From NCBI GenBank assembly GCA_005223375.1, contig RXOD01003920.1, forward strand, positions 1 to 37,304: a stretch of DNA of 37,304 nucleotides, written 5' to 3'. The notes under the pieces are model-generated. The model saw only the letters and a list, made by a program, of their open reading frames with translations. It made no database searches and was not told the origin of the DNA. Positions 21,589 to 31,639 of the stretch are shown here, piece by piece (the first letter of the stretch is position 1; each line of letters starts with the position of its first letter). The position numbers and the translations under genes are program-made. The DNA comes from Amoebophrya sp. AT5.2. Lineage: Eukaryota > Sar > Dinophyceae > Syndiniales > Amoebophryaceae.

Positions 21589-23613
21589 ATGAAGTGTCTG
21601 CGTGGTACACGATGTAATTTGATCGAGATACGCATCCTTCGGGGACACTATACTTCGGTTCCCGAGCTTCGTGTTTCGTGTCTGCGCGCTTATTCTTCGT
21701 TCGCCGTCCTCCAGAAAAAGCCTCACCTGGAGAAAGATGTTGCCACGACTACCGCAGAATTCCAGCCTGCATCAAGCAGCTCGTGCTTCGAGGCCGCAGC
21801 CCCGCCCACGGCAGCCCCCAAGACCGTCTTTGCTACGACTCGCGACCAGCAGCATACCGCTCCCGCCGAAAAGGAAAGCGACGCAGAGGGTCTCGTCCGC
21901 ACGGTGGAGGCCGAAAAGCCCACATGGTCCCGATACGCTCGGTCGCAGAACGTGTACCGAACCGAGCTGCGAAGCTGGTATTGGCAACGAAAGTCCGGCA
22001 CTAAGTACCAAGTGTGGATGCCGCCTGGCGTGGTCTTCGCGAAGCTATGGCGCTACCACTACGATCCGGGCCCCAGCCAGGTGCCACCCCTCGAAAAGTG
22101 GTGGTTTACGCACGACGAAATACCCACGTCCGACGCTGCTCCGGGACCGGGCGGTGAAGAGTTTAATGCTGGCGCCGGGGGCGTTGGAGTGGACAGCGGC
22201 GGGGACGATGCAGCGGCAGACGAATCGATTAACTTTGCCAGCGATGAGCGGCCGCCGCACAGAAGAGGAGATGTGGCTTCTGCGGAAGGTGCGGAGGCAG
22301 CTTTCTCGGCCACGGCTGCATCCCCAGGAGCGTCTGGCGATGCTGTAACGACGCGTGTTGCAACAACGAATGGCTCACCGTCCACAACATCCTCGAGCGA
22401 GCTCGTCCCCCGCTCACTTTTCGCGCACTCCGCTTCGAACGACGCGTTGATTCGGGAACGCGTGCTGCACAAGGCGCTCAATACGCCAACGAACTTGGTG
22501 ATCGGCGGCGGCACGTGGGCAGTGAAGAAGGCGAAGTATTCACCCCTCGACAACTTCGTGCAGATCGAATCCAACGATGCGAATGTGTTCCAAGCGGTCT
22601 ACCGGGCGTTCCAGGCCTACGACATTCCGCCGAATGAACACACCTTGCGCGAGTTCGAAAACTTGCGGATTCTGTTTGCCTGGCCGTGGCTGCTTCACCG
22701 CTTCCTGCCGAAGCAGTGCCTGTCGAACGCGTGGATTCATTTTCTGCCGGAGGACGAGTTGGGCGACGTTTTGCCGGGCCTGTATCACGTGTTGAAGCCC
22801 GGGGGAAGAGCGCAGTTCACGTTCGAGAACGAAGAGGCGGCTAAAAAAGTATTGGAGAACGTGTTGCTGAATCGCGACAAAAACCGCGGACGTTTCGAGT
22901 GCGTGACGGCGTGGGAAAAGACGCTGTATACGCAGGTGAGCGGAAAAGGGGGACGCACACTCTCGTCGACGGCTTCGGCATCCGGTGGCCCGGTGAGCTG
23001 CGGGCATAAGAAGGACCGAACTCCGTCAGGGACCGCACAGCCGTCTGGCCTGAGCAGTCGCGCGCCTCGACCACGGCAAAGAGGTTCTGGGGGTACAAAT
23101 AGCTACACGGACGCAACGAGTGAGCCGCACTTCGATTTTTCCCTGTTCTACGAGCGCGTGCACGACCCCTGGCTGTGGACTCCCTGGAGGCGGGAGCGAA
23201 AGACAGGGGTGCGGGTGCCTTTCAACCGGCGCGTCAAGGACCTCGTAGAGGACGAGGAGTGGGTGACAACGCAATCGCTCAAGGGGCTGCCTTCCTTGGG
23301 GTATTGGCGCAAGAAAGAGCAGAAGCTGAAGCAGGATTCTACAGGAGCTGCGACCTCGGAAGACGGCTCTTCAAGCAATCCGGAAGCCGATCTTGATGGA
23401 TTTGATGCTGCCGTTGCCGGAGGAGACTTGGAAGGAGAGGAGGTTGACGAGGAACTTGAGAAGACTACAGCAGGTATCGACCACACCGGGGGGCCGGAGC
23501 TGGGTTGGTTTTACCGTAGCGTGTGGAAAAGCACAATTTGCCGGAAACCGAATCAACGGCTGCGCCCAGTAGCCACACTCACGTCTGTACAACCACGGCT
23601 ATTGAAAAAATGA
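21589..23613 (+). CDS. Degenerate TrmB-like (tRNA guanine-N7 methyltransferase fold) protein, possibly organelle-targeted
   Basis: This is a single-exon 674-aa protein. The first about 40 residues are Arg-rich and low in acidic residues (MKCLRGTRCNLIEIRILRGH), compatible with a mitochondrial presequence. Residues about 120-170 hold a Trp/Tyr-rich block (YWQRKSGTKYQVWMPPGVVF). An Ala/acidic disordered linker follows, then a Rossmann-like region: LVIGGGTW (303-310) in place of motif I, FVQIESNDANVFQAVYRAF as the second strand, ENLRILFAWPWLLHRFL, WIHFLPED (382-389) where TrmB has its FPDPW signature, and LKPGGRAQFTFENEE (from 402). The order matches TrmB closely but the SAM loop and FPDPW are altered, so it may be a non-catalytic partner or have a changed substrate. 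After about residue 445 there is a further disordered insert and a conserved-looking tail (FSLFYERVHDPWLWTPWRRE). The start could also be a downstream ATG, but none lies before the W/Y block. Confidence 0.5.
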   Translation: MKCLRGTRCNLIEIRILRGHYTSVPELRVSCLRAYSSFAVLQKKPHLEKDVATTTAEFQPASSSSCFEAAAPPTAAPKTVFATTRDQQHTAPAEKESDAEGLVRTVEAEKPTWSRYARSQNVYRTELRSWYWQRKSGTKYQVWMPPGVVFAKLWRYHYDPGPSQVPPLEKWWFTHDEIPTSDAAPGPGGEEFNAGAGGVGVDSGGDDAAADESINFASDERPPHRRGDVASAEGAEAAFSATAASPGASGDAVTTRVATTNGSPSTTSSSELVPRSLFAHSASNDALIRERVLHKALNTPTNLVIGGGTWAVKKAKYSPLDNFVQIESNDANVFQAVYRAFQAYDIPPNEHTLREFENLRILFAWPWLLHRFLPKQCLSNAWIHFLPEDELGDVLPGLYHVLKPGGRAQFTFENEEAAKKVLENVLLNRDKNRGRFECVTAWEKTLYTQVSGKGGRTLSSTASASGGPVSCGHKKDRTPSGTAQPSGLSSRAPRPRQRGSGGTNSYTDATSEPHFDFSLFYERVHDPWLWTPWRRERKTGVRVPFNRRVKDLVEDEEWVTTQSLKGLPSLGYWRKKEQKLKQDSTGAATSEDGSSSNPEADLDGFDAAVAGGDLEGEEVDEELEKTTAGIDHTGGPELGWFYRSVWKSTICRKPNQRLRPVATLTSVQPRLLKK

Positions 23614-24025
23614 ATTTCTTGATGCTATGCTGCTGTAAAGCTCGGGCTCGCTGCATACGTAGAGCTAGGGTTCTTGACCTGGTGATCGATATGGCGGAAA
23701 GTGTTCTTGCAGACGCGGCACCGGGATAGAAGTTTGCGGCTCTCCACCTTCTCATGAGTCGTGGTATTACTTAACCGACAAGGACAACGCTGATTTCCTA
23801 CAGGCGGTAGTAGTGCTCACTTGAGTTGTTGTGTGTTGATGCTGATGACAGATTCGTACACTCATACTCACTGCGTGGGCATTTTTTTCCCTGCGTGTCG
23901 CTAAACATCAAACAAAAGCCGACTGCTTGCGTTTCCGTGCGCCTTTGTAACTGAATCTTTATCGTCCTCACGCCGACGCCGCCGAAGTACGCACTCCAGA
24001 CTCGGTCGAGTCAATCGACAGAAAA
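23614..24025. other. Intergenic region, nothing identified
   Basis: This 412-nt stretch lies between two + strand genes. I see no convincing ORF, repeat or RNA gene. Confidence 0.4.
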
Positions 24026-25441
24026 ATGGTTTCTGCAGGCAGGGCGGTCTTTGCCCTCGGTCTGCTTACTAAAATCGTCCCTTGCGCGTGCGTCTCACTC
24101 TCACTCTCAGCCGTTCTGGACCAGTCAGTGGACAACGCCTCGCCCTCGTCTGAAGCAAGCAGCACTGCGAAGCAAGAAACAGTAAGGGTAAGCAGAACTG
24201 ACGTCGACGTCGTTCGGGAAGAGAAGGAGCGCGGAAAGGGCGATGGAGTTCAAGGCCGACAATCTGCGTTTTTGGCATTGTCAGCCGGCCAACGCTCCAC
24301 CACCATCGCTGCATTGTCAGCCGGCCAACAAGGTGAAAGGTGGGCTCCCGTTCTCCCGCCGCCGAAGGATGGGAGCAATGCAACTTTTTTGCGGAAATTG
24401 ATGGACGTGCGCGCGCACAGGAGTAGGTCTGCCGAGTGCACCAGCGATGGAGGTGGAGCGTCGGAAAGCGGGGCAAGAGCATCAAAACCCACAAGAAACA
24501 ATGCGCGTAGGCAACGGCAGCGTTCATCCAGACGCAACAAGCAGAAGGACCCGCGTGACGAGACTGAGACCGGTTCCGTTGCAGACAGCAGCACGGCGCT
24601 ATCCTGTTCTGGATCTTCAGCGGACGCGGAGAAGCCGAAGCGAAAGGAAGTTAAATTAAGATTAAGTTCTGAAGTAGAGGTCGGTACAGTGGAGATAGCG
24701 AAAGAACTACATTCAGAGAACTTCTTGGGAGAGAACGACTGTGGTGCGGTGTCTTCCAGCGAGACAAAACAGGCAGTGGAGCAGAAGGGTGTAGAAGAAG
24801 AGTGGAAGAAGTGCTACGCCGAAATGGGCGGCTCTCTCTCCAGTGGCGCTACGTCGTTATTGCGCTCCTTGGACGCATTCGAGGATGATTTTGCGCGACG
24901 ACGGGCATGCGATACGGGTTTCGACACAACTGCTATCTGTGCTGCAATTGGATTTGGAATGAAAAATACGAAGCCTGCGACCGCCCTCGTTTCGAACCTG
25001 CACGAAACGCCTGATAATGCAGAAGCGGGGGCGGACCGTGAGGAGATGAAGGTCGCCCATGCCCGGGAACAGCACGCACTCGCCTGCCGCACCGCATTGG
25101 ACTTTACAACTTGCTGCGCCGGGGGACAGAAGCTAGCGTTTCTAACCCGACGGCACCAATCAACCACGCAACTGCCGCACCTTGGTTCAGACCGTGCACC
25201 GAGTCTTTCTGACCCAGATCCTGAGCCGAGTACCGGCGCCTCATTGCGTCCGTACTCTTTTCCGTCAGAAATTTTCGCAATACGAAGGGCTGGCGAAGAA
25301 GACGATGTGTTTCCGGCTTCGAAAAATGAGTCAACGACACCGTGGTTACCGCGTAGCGAACGCGATGAGCTCACGGGCAATGATTACCACCTCCACCAGT
25401 CGCATCTGATGTACTACGATATGCTGACAGACATCTACTAA
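24026..25441 (+). CDS. Secreted or membrane-targeted low-complexity protein of unknown function
   Basis: I do not recognise this 471-aa single-exon protein. The N-terminus looks like a signal peptide (AVFALGLLTKIVPCACVSLS, residues about 8-27). It is followed by Ser/acidic and then strongly basic sequence (ARRQRQRSSRRNKQKD near 155-175). The central part has two copies of ALSAGQ (near 85 and 97), encoded by an exact 19-bp direct repeat. Cysteines occur through the second half (about 10 after residue 250), compatible with a secretory-pathway protein, and the tail is rich in Tyr/His/Met (HLHQSHLMYYDMLTDIY). A GTAAGT donor-like site follows the stop at 25446, which might mean a 3'UTR intron or an unrecognised alternative exon. 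Internal splicing cannot be excluded. Confidence 0.55.
   Translation: MVSAGRAVFALGLLTKIVPCACVSLSLSAVLDQSVDNASPSSEASSTAKQETVRVSRTDVDVVREEKERGKGDGVQGRQSAFLALSAGQRSTTIAALSAGQQGERWAPVLPPPKDGSNATFLRKLMDVRAHRSRSAECTSDGGGASESGARASKPTRNNARRQRQRSSRRNKQKDPRDETETGSVADSSTALSCSGSSADAEKPKRKEVKLRLSSEVEVGTVEIAKELHSENFLGENDCGAVSSSETKQAVEQKGVEEEWKKCYAEMGGSLSSGATSLLRSLDAFEDDFARRRACDTGFDTTAICAAIGFGMKNTKPATALVSNLHETPDNAEAGADREEMKVAHAREQHALACRTALDFTTCCAGGQKLAFLTRRHQSTTQLPHLGSDRAPSLSDPDPEPSTGASLRPYSFPSEIFAIRRAGEEDDVFPASKNESTTPWLPRSERDELTGNDYHLHQSHLMYYDMLTDIY
24275..24329 (+). repeat. Exact 19-bp direct repeat in coding sequence (36-nt period)
   Basis: GCATTGTCAGCCGGCCAAC occurs at 24275-24293 and again at 24311-24329. 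The period of 36 nt equals 12 codons, so both copies encode ALSAGQ in the same frame. Nucleotide-level identity at all codon positions suggests a recent duplication. Confidence 0.85.
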
Positions 25442-26034
25442 CTAGGTAAGTAACTGGTACTGGTAGTTCGCAAAGAACTGTCGTCCCCCTGCTCCGGAAA
25501 ATATATTCGGGTCTAGACGAACAGAGAATACTGATACTGAAGCGAGATGTATAAACTCTGAAAATGTAAAAAAAAAAGCGCAGAAAGCGAGACTAAGCCA
25601 TAGACCAGCTGGAGCTGCAGTACCTGCTGAGAAACGCGGCCTTCTCCTGCATGAGTGATATTTATTGGTACGGGGAGGTGGACGCACAGCTACCTTTATG
25701 TTCTCTTTTGAGTTTGTTCGTGATCGATGTCGACGTTCGCGAGCGAGCTTTCGAGAGTGACACCGACGGTCGTTTTGTTGATATGTACTCCGGGTTTTCA
25801 CATCGCATCACTGGGAGGGAAATGAGTGACGTCGTCGGGGGAAGTCTTGCTAATCGCCTCTGCTCGTCGACAGAACTACCAAGCGCTACGGCTAAGGGCT
25901 CACTCATAGATACATTTGAAAGAAGAATCGGCTTGGACCATGTCACTCCCAAGACTCTTGGTCTTTTAGGCTACGTCCACCAACTTAGAACCGAATAGTC
26001 TGGCCCGGTATCGTCCGGTAGAGCGTAATAAACC
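25442..26034. other. Intergenic region containing a doubtful 115-codon ORF
   Basis: This 593-nt stretch contains one ATG-started frame (25651-25998), listed separately. A run of A residues lies near 25568. Otherwise nothing was identified. Confidence 0.4.
25651..25998 (+). CDS. Doubtful small ORF, 115 aa, upstream of CFAP210-like gene
   Basis: The frame is ATG-started and ends 36 nt before the CFAP210-like start codon. It has no motif, membrane segment or low-complexity region that I recognise. The frame stays open upstream across an acceptor-like CTGCAG at 25620. It could be an independent small gene, an exon of the preceding gene, an upstream ORF, or chance. I could not find a phase-consistent splice to the upstream gene. 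Confidence 0.2.
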   Translation: MSDIYWYGEVDAQLPLCSLLSLFVIDVDVRERAFESDTDGRFVDMYSGFSHRITGREMSDVVGGSLANRLCSSTELPSATAKGSLIDTFERRIGLDHVTPKTLGLLGYVHQLRTE

Positions 26035-28508
26035 ATGCCGGACAGCGCGGCTGCCGAAAAGGGTGGCAGCACCTACGTGGTGCCGCTTTCGGAGCTGCGG
26101 GCGATACAAAAGCGCATCCTTCCGCTTGAGCAGGTGGAGGACCCGCAACGGAAAAAGGCTTTGCATCTGCAGCAAAGGAGCAAGGCTCGTGCAGGAGGAT
26201 GGGGAAACACGCTCGAGGGCTCGCGTAAAGCTAACATTGCCGCCAGACAAACAAGGCTAGACCAGGAGGAAGCTGGTACTAACGAAGACGAACGCAATCG
26301 CAATATATAAGAATATACTATGTTGCGTTGTGGTTTGGTTATGGTTTGTAGGTTGTCTCCGGATCATGCAGTAAGAATGTGAATCACGTGCTGAGGTACG
26401 ACCCAAATCTGTTTCCGATTGAAAATCGTGAGTTCATCTATCCCAAAATAACAGAGCGGCAAAAGGTTGACGAGGAAGAGGCCAACATTCAGCTCGAGAA
26501 CCGAAGGAGAATAATTGCGCGCGCAAATCGTCTTTTGTACGACGAAAGCGATCGGATGAAAAGCTTCCACTCGAAAATGCAGTACTCGGACACCCTCGCT
26601 GAAAGGGAAGCGCAAGTGCAATTGAAGGACGAATTGGGCAGGTATAAGCGCCTTGGAATTTGGGTGGACGTGGACCCTGATCTCAGACTCAGTCACATCC
26701 TTATCGAAAATTAATACACAAAGCGCTACTTTTTGCTTTGAATTTGATGCCTGGAAATGCTCCAGCTCGGCACCAGCAAAAGAAACCTTTGTAAAGAGGG
26801 CGTTCTCAACGAAACCCTAAATTAATAAACCCTCAGGTTAGAACAGATTCGGGAAGAGCGGTTTTTGGACATGGAGAAGCACAATTACCGCAAGATGCTG
26901 GAGCGTGAGTTGCGGGAGAAAATGGAGTACGAGGATAAGCTCGGGAAAGCGACCGTCGTTCAAAAGCAGCAGCTCATGGACGCAAAGCTCAAGCGCCTCA
27001 AATTCATCGAGGAAGATATTCTCGAAGGTAGTTGTTACTTCGGTTCGTCATCCTCATCGCTTTCGGCTCTGTGTCCGACAAGCTCCCTAGTTAGTACACA
27101 CAGCAGCACGAAGAACGAGGCAATTCGGGGTCTGCCCAAGTAATCCCTCGATGAGGCAATTAAGTACCTAATTTCACAACGAGCATACAACACACAGGTG
27201 AGCTCCTGCGTAAAAAAGCCGCCGAGGATGCGGAGCAGGAGCGCAAGAACATCTTGAAGAGAAGAGCAGAGGCAACGCTAGCCCTCGTGGAAACGCAGAA
27301 GGCGAATGCCTACCTGAAGTCCTGCCGAGAAGAGGACGACAGGCGGAAGGCTCGCGAACGTATCGTTCGAGTTGTAGTTTCTTGTTACTTGCATTTGCAT
27401 TTTTGCCATTTTTATTTTCAGTGCTATAGTTTCTTCAACACTCACTCTGACAGTGTCAGTGCCGTATTACTATAAATTTGCCTTCGGAACAATCACCCCA
27501 AGCCCAACCCCACGTTCGTACATCACACACCAGAGCGCAAGATCAACGAATACGCCTCCGAAAAGGAGAAGCAGATGGCGATGCGCAAGGCGCGACTGAA
27601 AGAGATCAAGGACGAAAAGATGGCGATCCAGAATAGGCTCATCGAGCGGCAGGCGGCGCAGTTGAAGGCGGCAGGCTCCGCGGAGGAGGCGCGGATCGAG
27701 GGCGAAGTCCTCCAGAAGCAGCTCGCCGACGAAAAGAAACGCCTCGAAAAAGAAGAGAGACTGCGCAAAATGGCAGAGGATGTACTAAACTTACTCTCCC
27801 CATCACCATCTCTAGATTGATCGAGATTGACTAAAGATACGCATACGGCTTTTCGTTTGGCACTTTGTACTTGTTAGGTGGAGCCCATTCAATCATCTAT
27901 TCCGAACGGCAGTCTTTTCTTTGTACTTGTAGTTAGGTGGAGGTAAACTACTTTTGTTTGAGGTTAATTTATTCACCGAGCAGGTTGACAAGAGTCGGCA
28001 GCAGCAGATCAAGAGGAAGGTGCTGCAAAGGCAGACCGAGAAGAAAGAGGAGATCGAGATGTCCGAGTTCTGGGGGCAGTGGTGCAAGCATCTCGGTACT
28101 TACTCTCTTGTGGTTCTGTTTCTCCCATGATTTTTGGTTTCGGCAAAGATCCGAAAGCGATGGCAAACCCAAAGCGAAACGATGCAATGAAAATGATCGG
28201 TACTGCCATCTTCATCGGCCACGACTACAGAAAACGAGGAGAAGCAGGAGGAGACCCTGAAGTTCGAGGCGGCCAAGAATCTGCAGGCCGAGCACCTGAA
28301 ACAGATGGCCCAGAACAGCAAGCGCAAGAACCACGACCGCGAAGTGGAATTGCTGGTCTGCGAGAAGGCGCAGCAGGCCATCGAAATGGACAGTCTGGAG
28401 TACTACAAGTACGCCGAGGCCATGATCCGTGAGTACGCGGAGGACGGAAAGAACGTCATCCCGCTGATCAAGGAGCTCAAGGAATACAGAAAGCGGGAGG
28501 GCATTTAG
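26035..28508 (+). CDS. CFAP210: CFAP210 (CCDC173)-like ciliary microtubule inner protein, seven exons
   Basis: The exon model is 26035-26275, 26455-26641, 26837-27027, 27198-27359, 27534-27781, 27984-28095 and 28231-28508, giving 472 aa. All six introns are GT-AG (135-202 nt) and every junction keeps phase. The protein is almost entirely charged helix of the trichohyalin-plectin-homology type. Diagnostic-looking blocks are WGNTLEGSRKANIAARQTRL (about 56-75), ERQKVDEEEA (81-90), and RRRIIARANRLLYDESDRMK with FHSKM (from about 97). These match my memory of CCDC173/CFAP210, a protein on the inner wall of ciliary doublet microtubules. The C-terminus (YYKYAEAMIREYAEDGKNVIPLIKE) fits a family tail. 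The length is slightly below that of the vertebrate protein. Other TPH proteins (CFAP45, CFAP53) are the main alternatives, but the WxNT and RRRxIxRANxxLYD blocks favour CFAP210. Confidence 0.75.
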
Positions 28509-28691
28509 ACTTAGAGTGCTGTTTGCAGAGCGGCGCGGAAAGGTTTGAGAAGCGACGTCCTTGAGCCGCGTACGACGAGCAACCGCATCGATTGGCTGGT
28601 GGAATCAGATGGAAAATTAGCGTTTAGTCTACTTCAGTACGAAAATATCCAAGTAAGCGCGTCCTAAATCATGAATTTATTTGATTAGAGT

Positions 28692-29498
28692 ATGTTGATT
28701 ACGCTTCGAGATCGAGACCCAGTTCACAGTCAGATAATTCAATTGCGCAAGAAAAAGAATACGACGTTTTCAAATCGAACGAACAGAGTTGAACCCATTG
28801 ATTGCACGCCGAGAAGTCCGGTCGGACCGGCCATCGAAGATTTGCTTCGAATAATGCGCAGAGCCGAAGGTCCTAGTAAGTACAACGAAGTGCTTCCCTG
28901 CTTGCAGCGGACCGAGCAGAAAGCCTGATTTTTATGCTGGGGGCGGGACACACCAGTTCTGACTGCTGTTCGATACGCATGAGAGCAGTCCCCCCGACTT
29001 TCGCGCCTCGACGTTCCAGCTGGAAAAATGAGTCCGCCGAACTCCATATTCGAGGCCTCTTCTAGGGCGTTGTTTCCCAATCAGCGACACCTGAAGAAGA
29101 TGAAGAACAGACTTTTTCGTGAGATCGTGCAAATTGGCCTCGCAAAGCGCAGGAAAAACGGCAATGGCTCTTTTGGTCGGTCTTTCGAAGGTGCAGCTGG
29201 CCGGCATGCGCAGAGAGCGCTGGAGTCGCTGACCAGCTACGATCGTGGCAGACTGCGGCCGTCCGTTCGCAAGCGGGAGCGCTCTAAAATCGGGCAGAAA
29301 AACAAAAAGTGCAAGGATCGCCTTCAACACTGTTCGCAGGCTGACGCATCCGGGAGTAGCCGAAGAAGCCTCCGGCACCGGAACCTCGATTTCCGCCCTG
29401 GAAACGCAGTTTCAACTACCCCGGCCTGTCCGCGATCCGGCACGCGCAAGCCATGTCGGACGACGAGAGCGAAAAGAAAATGGGACCGCCTCCTTTAA
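28692..29498 (+). CDS. Tentative basic protein, two-exon model; may be the 5' part of the LRR gene
   Basis: The tentative exons are 28692-28875 and 29020-29498 (220 aa if read to the first stop). The donor is TCCTA|GTAAGT, the only GTAAGT-type donor proposed here, and the acceptor is GTTCCAG|CTGG; phase 1 joins. The product is very basic (FPNQRHLKKMKNRLFREI, AKRRKNGNG) with no recognised domain. Its 3' end overlaps the start of the LRR gene, so the last part is probably not used. A further phase-consistent splice (29179 to 29410) would fuse it in frame to the LRR protein as an N-terminal extension. I cannot decide between a separate gene, a 5' extension and chance. Confidence 0.3.
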
Positions 29499-31479
29499 AT
29501 CCCAAGGAGATCATCATCAACACGAAACTTCAAAAGGCCGCCCGCAACGCCATGTCCAAGAAAGTGCTGCACCTCGGGTACTGCTCTCTCGGTGCGGAGA
29601 CGCTGGGGGTCGTCATCCGCCACATGCGTTTGCACAATGTGCAGGAAGTGGATTTGCGGTGTAACGCCATCGGGCCGGACGCGCTCGTGATTCTCTCGCA
29701 CTCGCTGCACCATGACCGGCTGGGTCTGCGGAAGCTGGGGCTGAAGCTGAACACCGCCGGGCAGGACAGAAATTTGCGCGGTACGGAAGCGCTCGCCGAC
29801 GCGCTGACAGAAAACACGAAACTGCAGTACCTGGACCTCAGGTATGGAGTACTTGAAGTAGCTCCTACCTCGCTTTTACCTCCGAATCATGTTCTTCACT
29901 TCCTCGTGAGAGCAGAGCCACTCACAAGATCTGCAACCGCCTCGTCGTTCCAACATGCAGGTATAACCGTCTTCACGACGACCACATGCCGTCTATGAAG
30001 CGCATCCTGACCAGCAATCGGCACCTCCAGACGCTTCTCCTCTCTTTCAACAACGAGATCACCGACAAGGGCGCTCGCATCATCCGCGACGCGTTCCGGA
30101 CGAACTTTACCGTGCAGTGTGTCGAGATGACGTACTGCAAGCTCTCCAGTGAGATGCTGGAAAAAATGGACGCCACGGTGCAGCGCAACCGAGACAGCAT
30201 CATTACAGTCGATCCGCACACGGGGGAGATGATCGTGAAGGCCAAGGACGTCACGTCCGCGGCGGAACGGGCGAAAATAGTGGAAGATCCGTGCGTGAAG
30301 AAGGTGCGCATGTTGGGCTTCCCGCTGCAGCACGTGTGCGGGTACCTGGAGTTCCTGCAGATAGGCGCGATGCAATCGAAAATAGCGAAACTGGAAGCGG
30401 AAGACAAAGAAAAGATCCTAAATCACGCCGGCATGGAGAGGGAGGCAGGGTACTTACTTATACTGTCCTTCCTTTCGATCAAAAATAGGGGGGCCGAGCG
30501 ATCTCTTTTTTTCTTTCATGACCGCTGCCCCAGGGACACGCGCGTGCTGGCCGTGGCCGTTAGATGGACCAAACCGTGCTGATCGTAGTCCAGTTTCTAA
30601 ACAATTATACTGTTACGGTCCGTTTATTTCTTGGTGCAGGAGCTGGAGCTAGTCGAGGAAGTAGGATTTTGTTGACTGAATGCTTGCGCCTTGGCTTATG
30701 CTTTCAGGTTCCTGAAGGAGGTCCTGCAGCTCGAGGAGCAATTAGTGCAGTTTACGGTGGACAAGGAGGACACAGGCGCCGAGCTCGACCGGTACCTCGA
30801 CGCCACCGGAAAGCTCGAGAAGGGGATCGCGGAAATGGAACACAAAAGAAATTTTGTGCACCAAAAAATGTCGGACAAAATGAAGTCCATGGACACTGTG
30901 ATCCGAAATATCCGTACCAGGTGCGCCGGATTGCAAGAGAAAAACTACATGTCTCAAGTAGAGCTGGAAAACGAGAAGAAGGAAAACGCACGGCTGCGGC
31001 TGTACCTGCAGCGGTGCAAAAAAGACATCGAAGACCAGTTCCCAGACGCTACGTGAGATAAGACGCTGCCCAGCTGGCAAACCATTTTTGATTTTCTGCA
31101 ACTGCTTCAGGTCGGGTATATTAAAGGCAGGAAAGTTTCTGGCGGGCCGCGTGAGCCGCGCGCAGCGTGTCTGCGTAGTTTCAACCGAAGACGGTCTTTC
31201 TCTGTTCGCGCATGTTGAATTCTCGTATAAATGTCTGGCAGAACGCGAACTTATTGATTTCGCAGTCGTGGCGAGCCGGCGAAGACGATCATCAAGAATT
31301 ATCTGTTCGTGTACCTGATGCTCGGTCGTGACGCCATCAATCTCTTCAAGATCGAATGTCTAAAGATAAGCGGAGTCGGCCTGGACCACAAAGAGGCAAC
31401 GCAGTACGTAGAAGAAAACCGCATTTTTTCATCTTTTTACTTGTTCAGCAGCAGGACTTCGCAATTTGTCATCGCATAG
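29453..31479 (+). CDS. Leucine-rich-repeat plus coiled-coil protein, four exons
   Basis: The exon model is 29453-29841, 29961-30449, 30708-31052 and 31266-31479, giving 478 aa, with phases 2/2/2 consistent. Residues about 30-200 form ribonuclease-inhibitor-type leucine-rich repeats (VQEVDLRCNAIGPDALVIL, LQYLDLRYNRLHDDHM, LQTLLLSFNNEITDKGARII). A linker with a hydrophobic patch (KVRMLGFPLQHVCGYLEFLQ) leads into long charged helices (about 300-410: LKEVLQLEEQLVQF, MEHKRNFVHQKMSDKMKSM, QVELENEKKENARLRLYLQR), probably coiled coil. The last exon (KTIIKNYLFVYLMLGRDAIN) was chosen over another acceptor at 31110 because it gives a more protein-like sequence. LRR/coiled-coil proteins of this layout are common in cilia and centrioles, and neighbours support that only as inference. 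The start is the ATG at 29453, but in-frame sequence just upstream also looks coding. Confidence 0.7.
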
Positions 31480-31639
31480 TCTATGTCCGGGGGCGAGTAC
31501 CTAGCGTTGCCGACTCACACTCACTACCACTAGTAGGACTACATTTCCATTAATTTAGCAAAATCAACATCAGCCTCAGCGCCTAGAAGAACATCTGCTA
31601 GGAGGACCACTCGCGGCCGCGGGCAGGGGCAGCTGCACA

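Noticed and set aside
30640..30660. A 21-nt mini-exon (E-L-E-L-V-E-E if read in phase 0) inside the 30450-30707 intron of the LRR gene, bounded by GTGCAG and GTAGGA.
   Set aside because: The incoming phase is 2, which gives an in-frame TAG, and phase 0 would put the next exon in the wrong frame.
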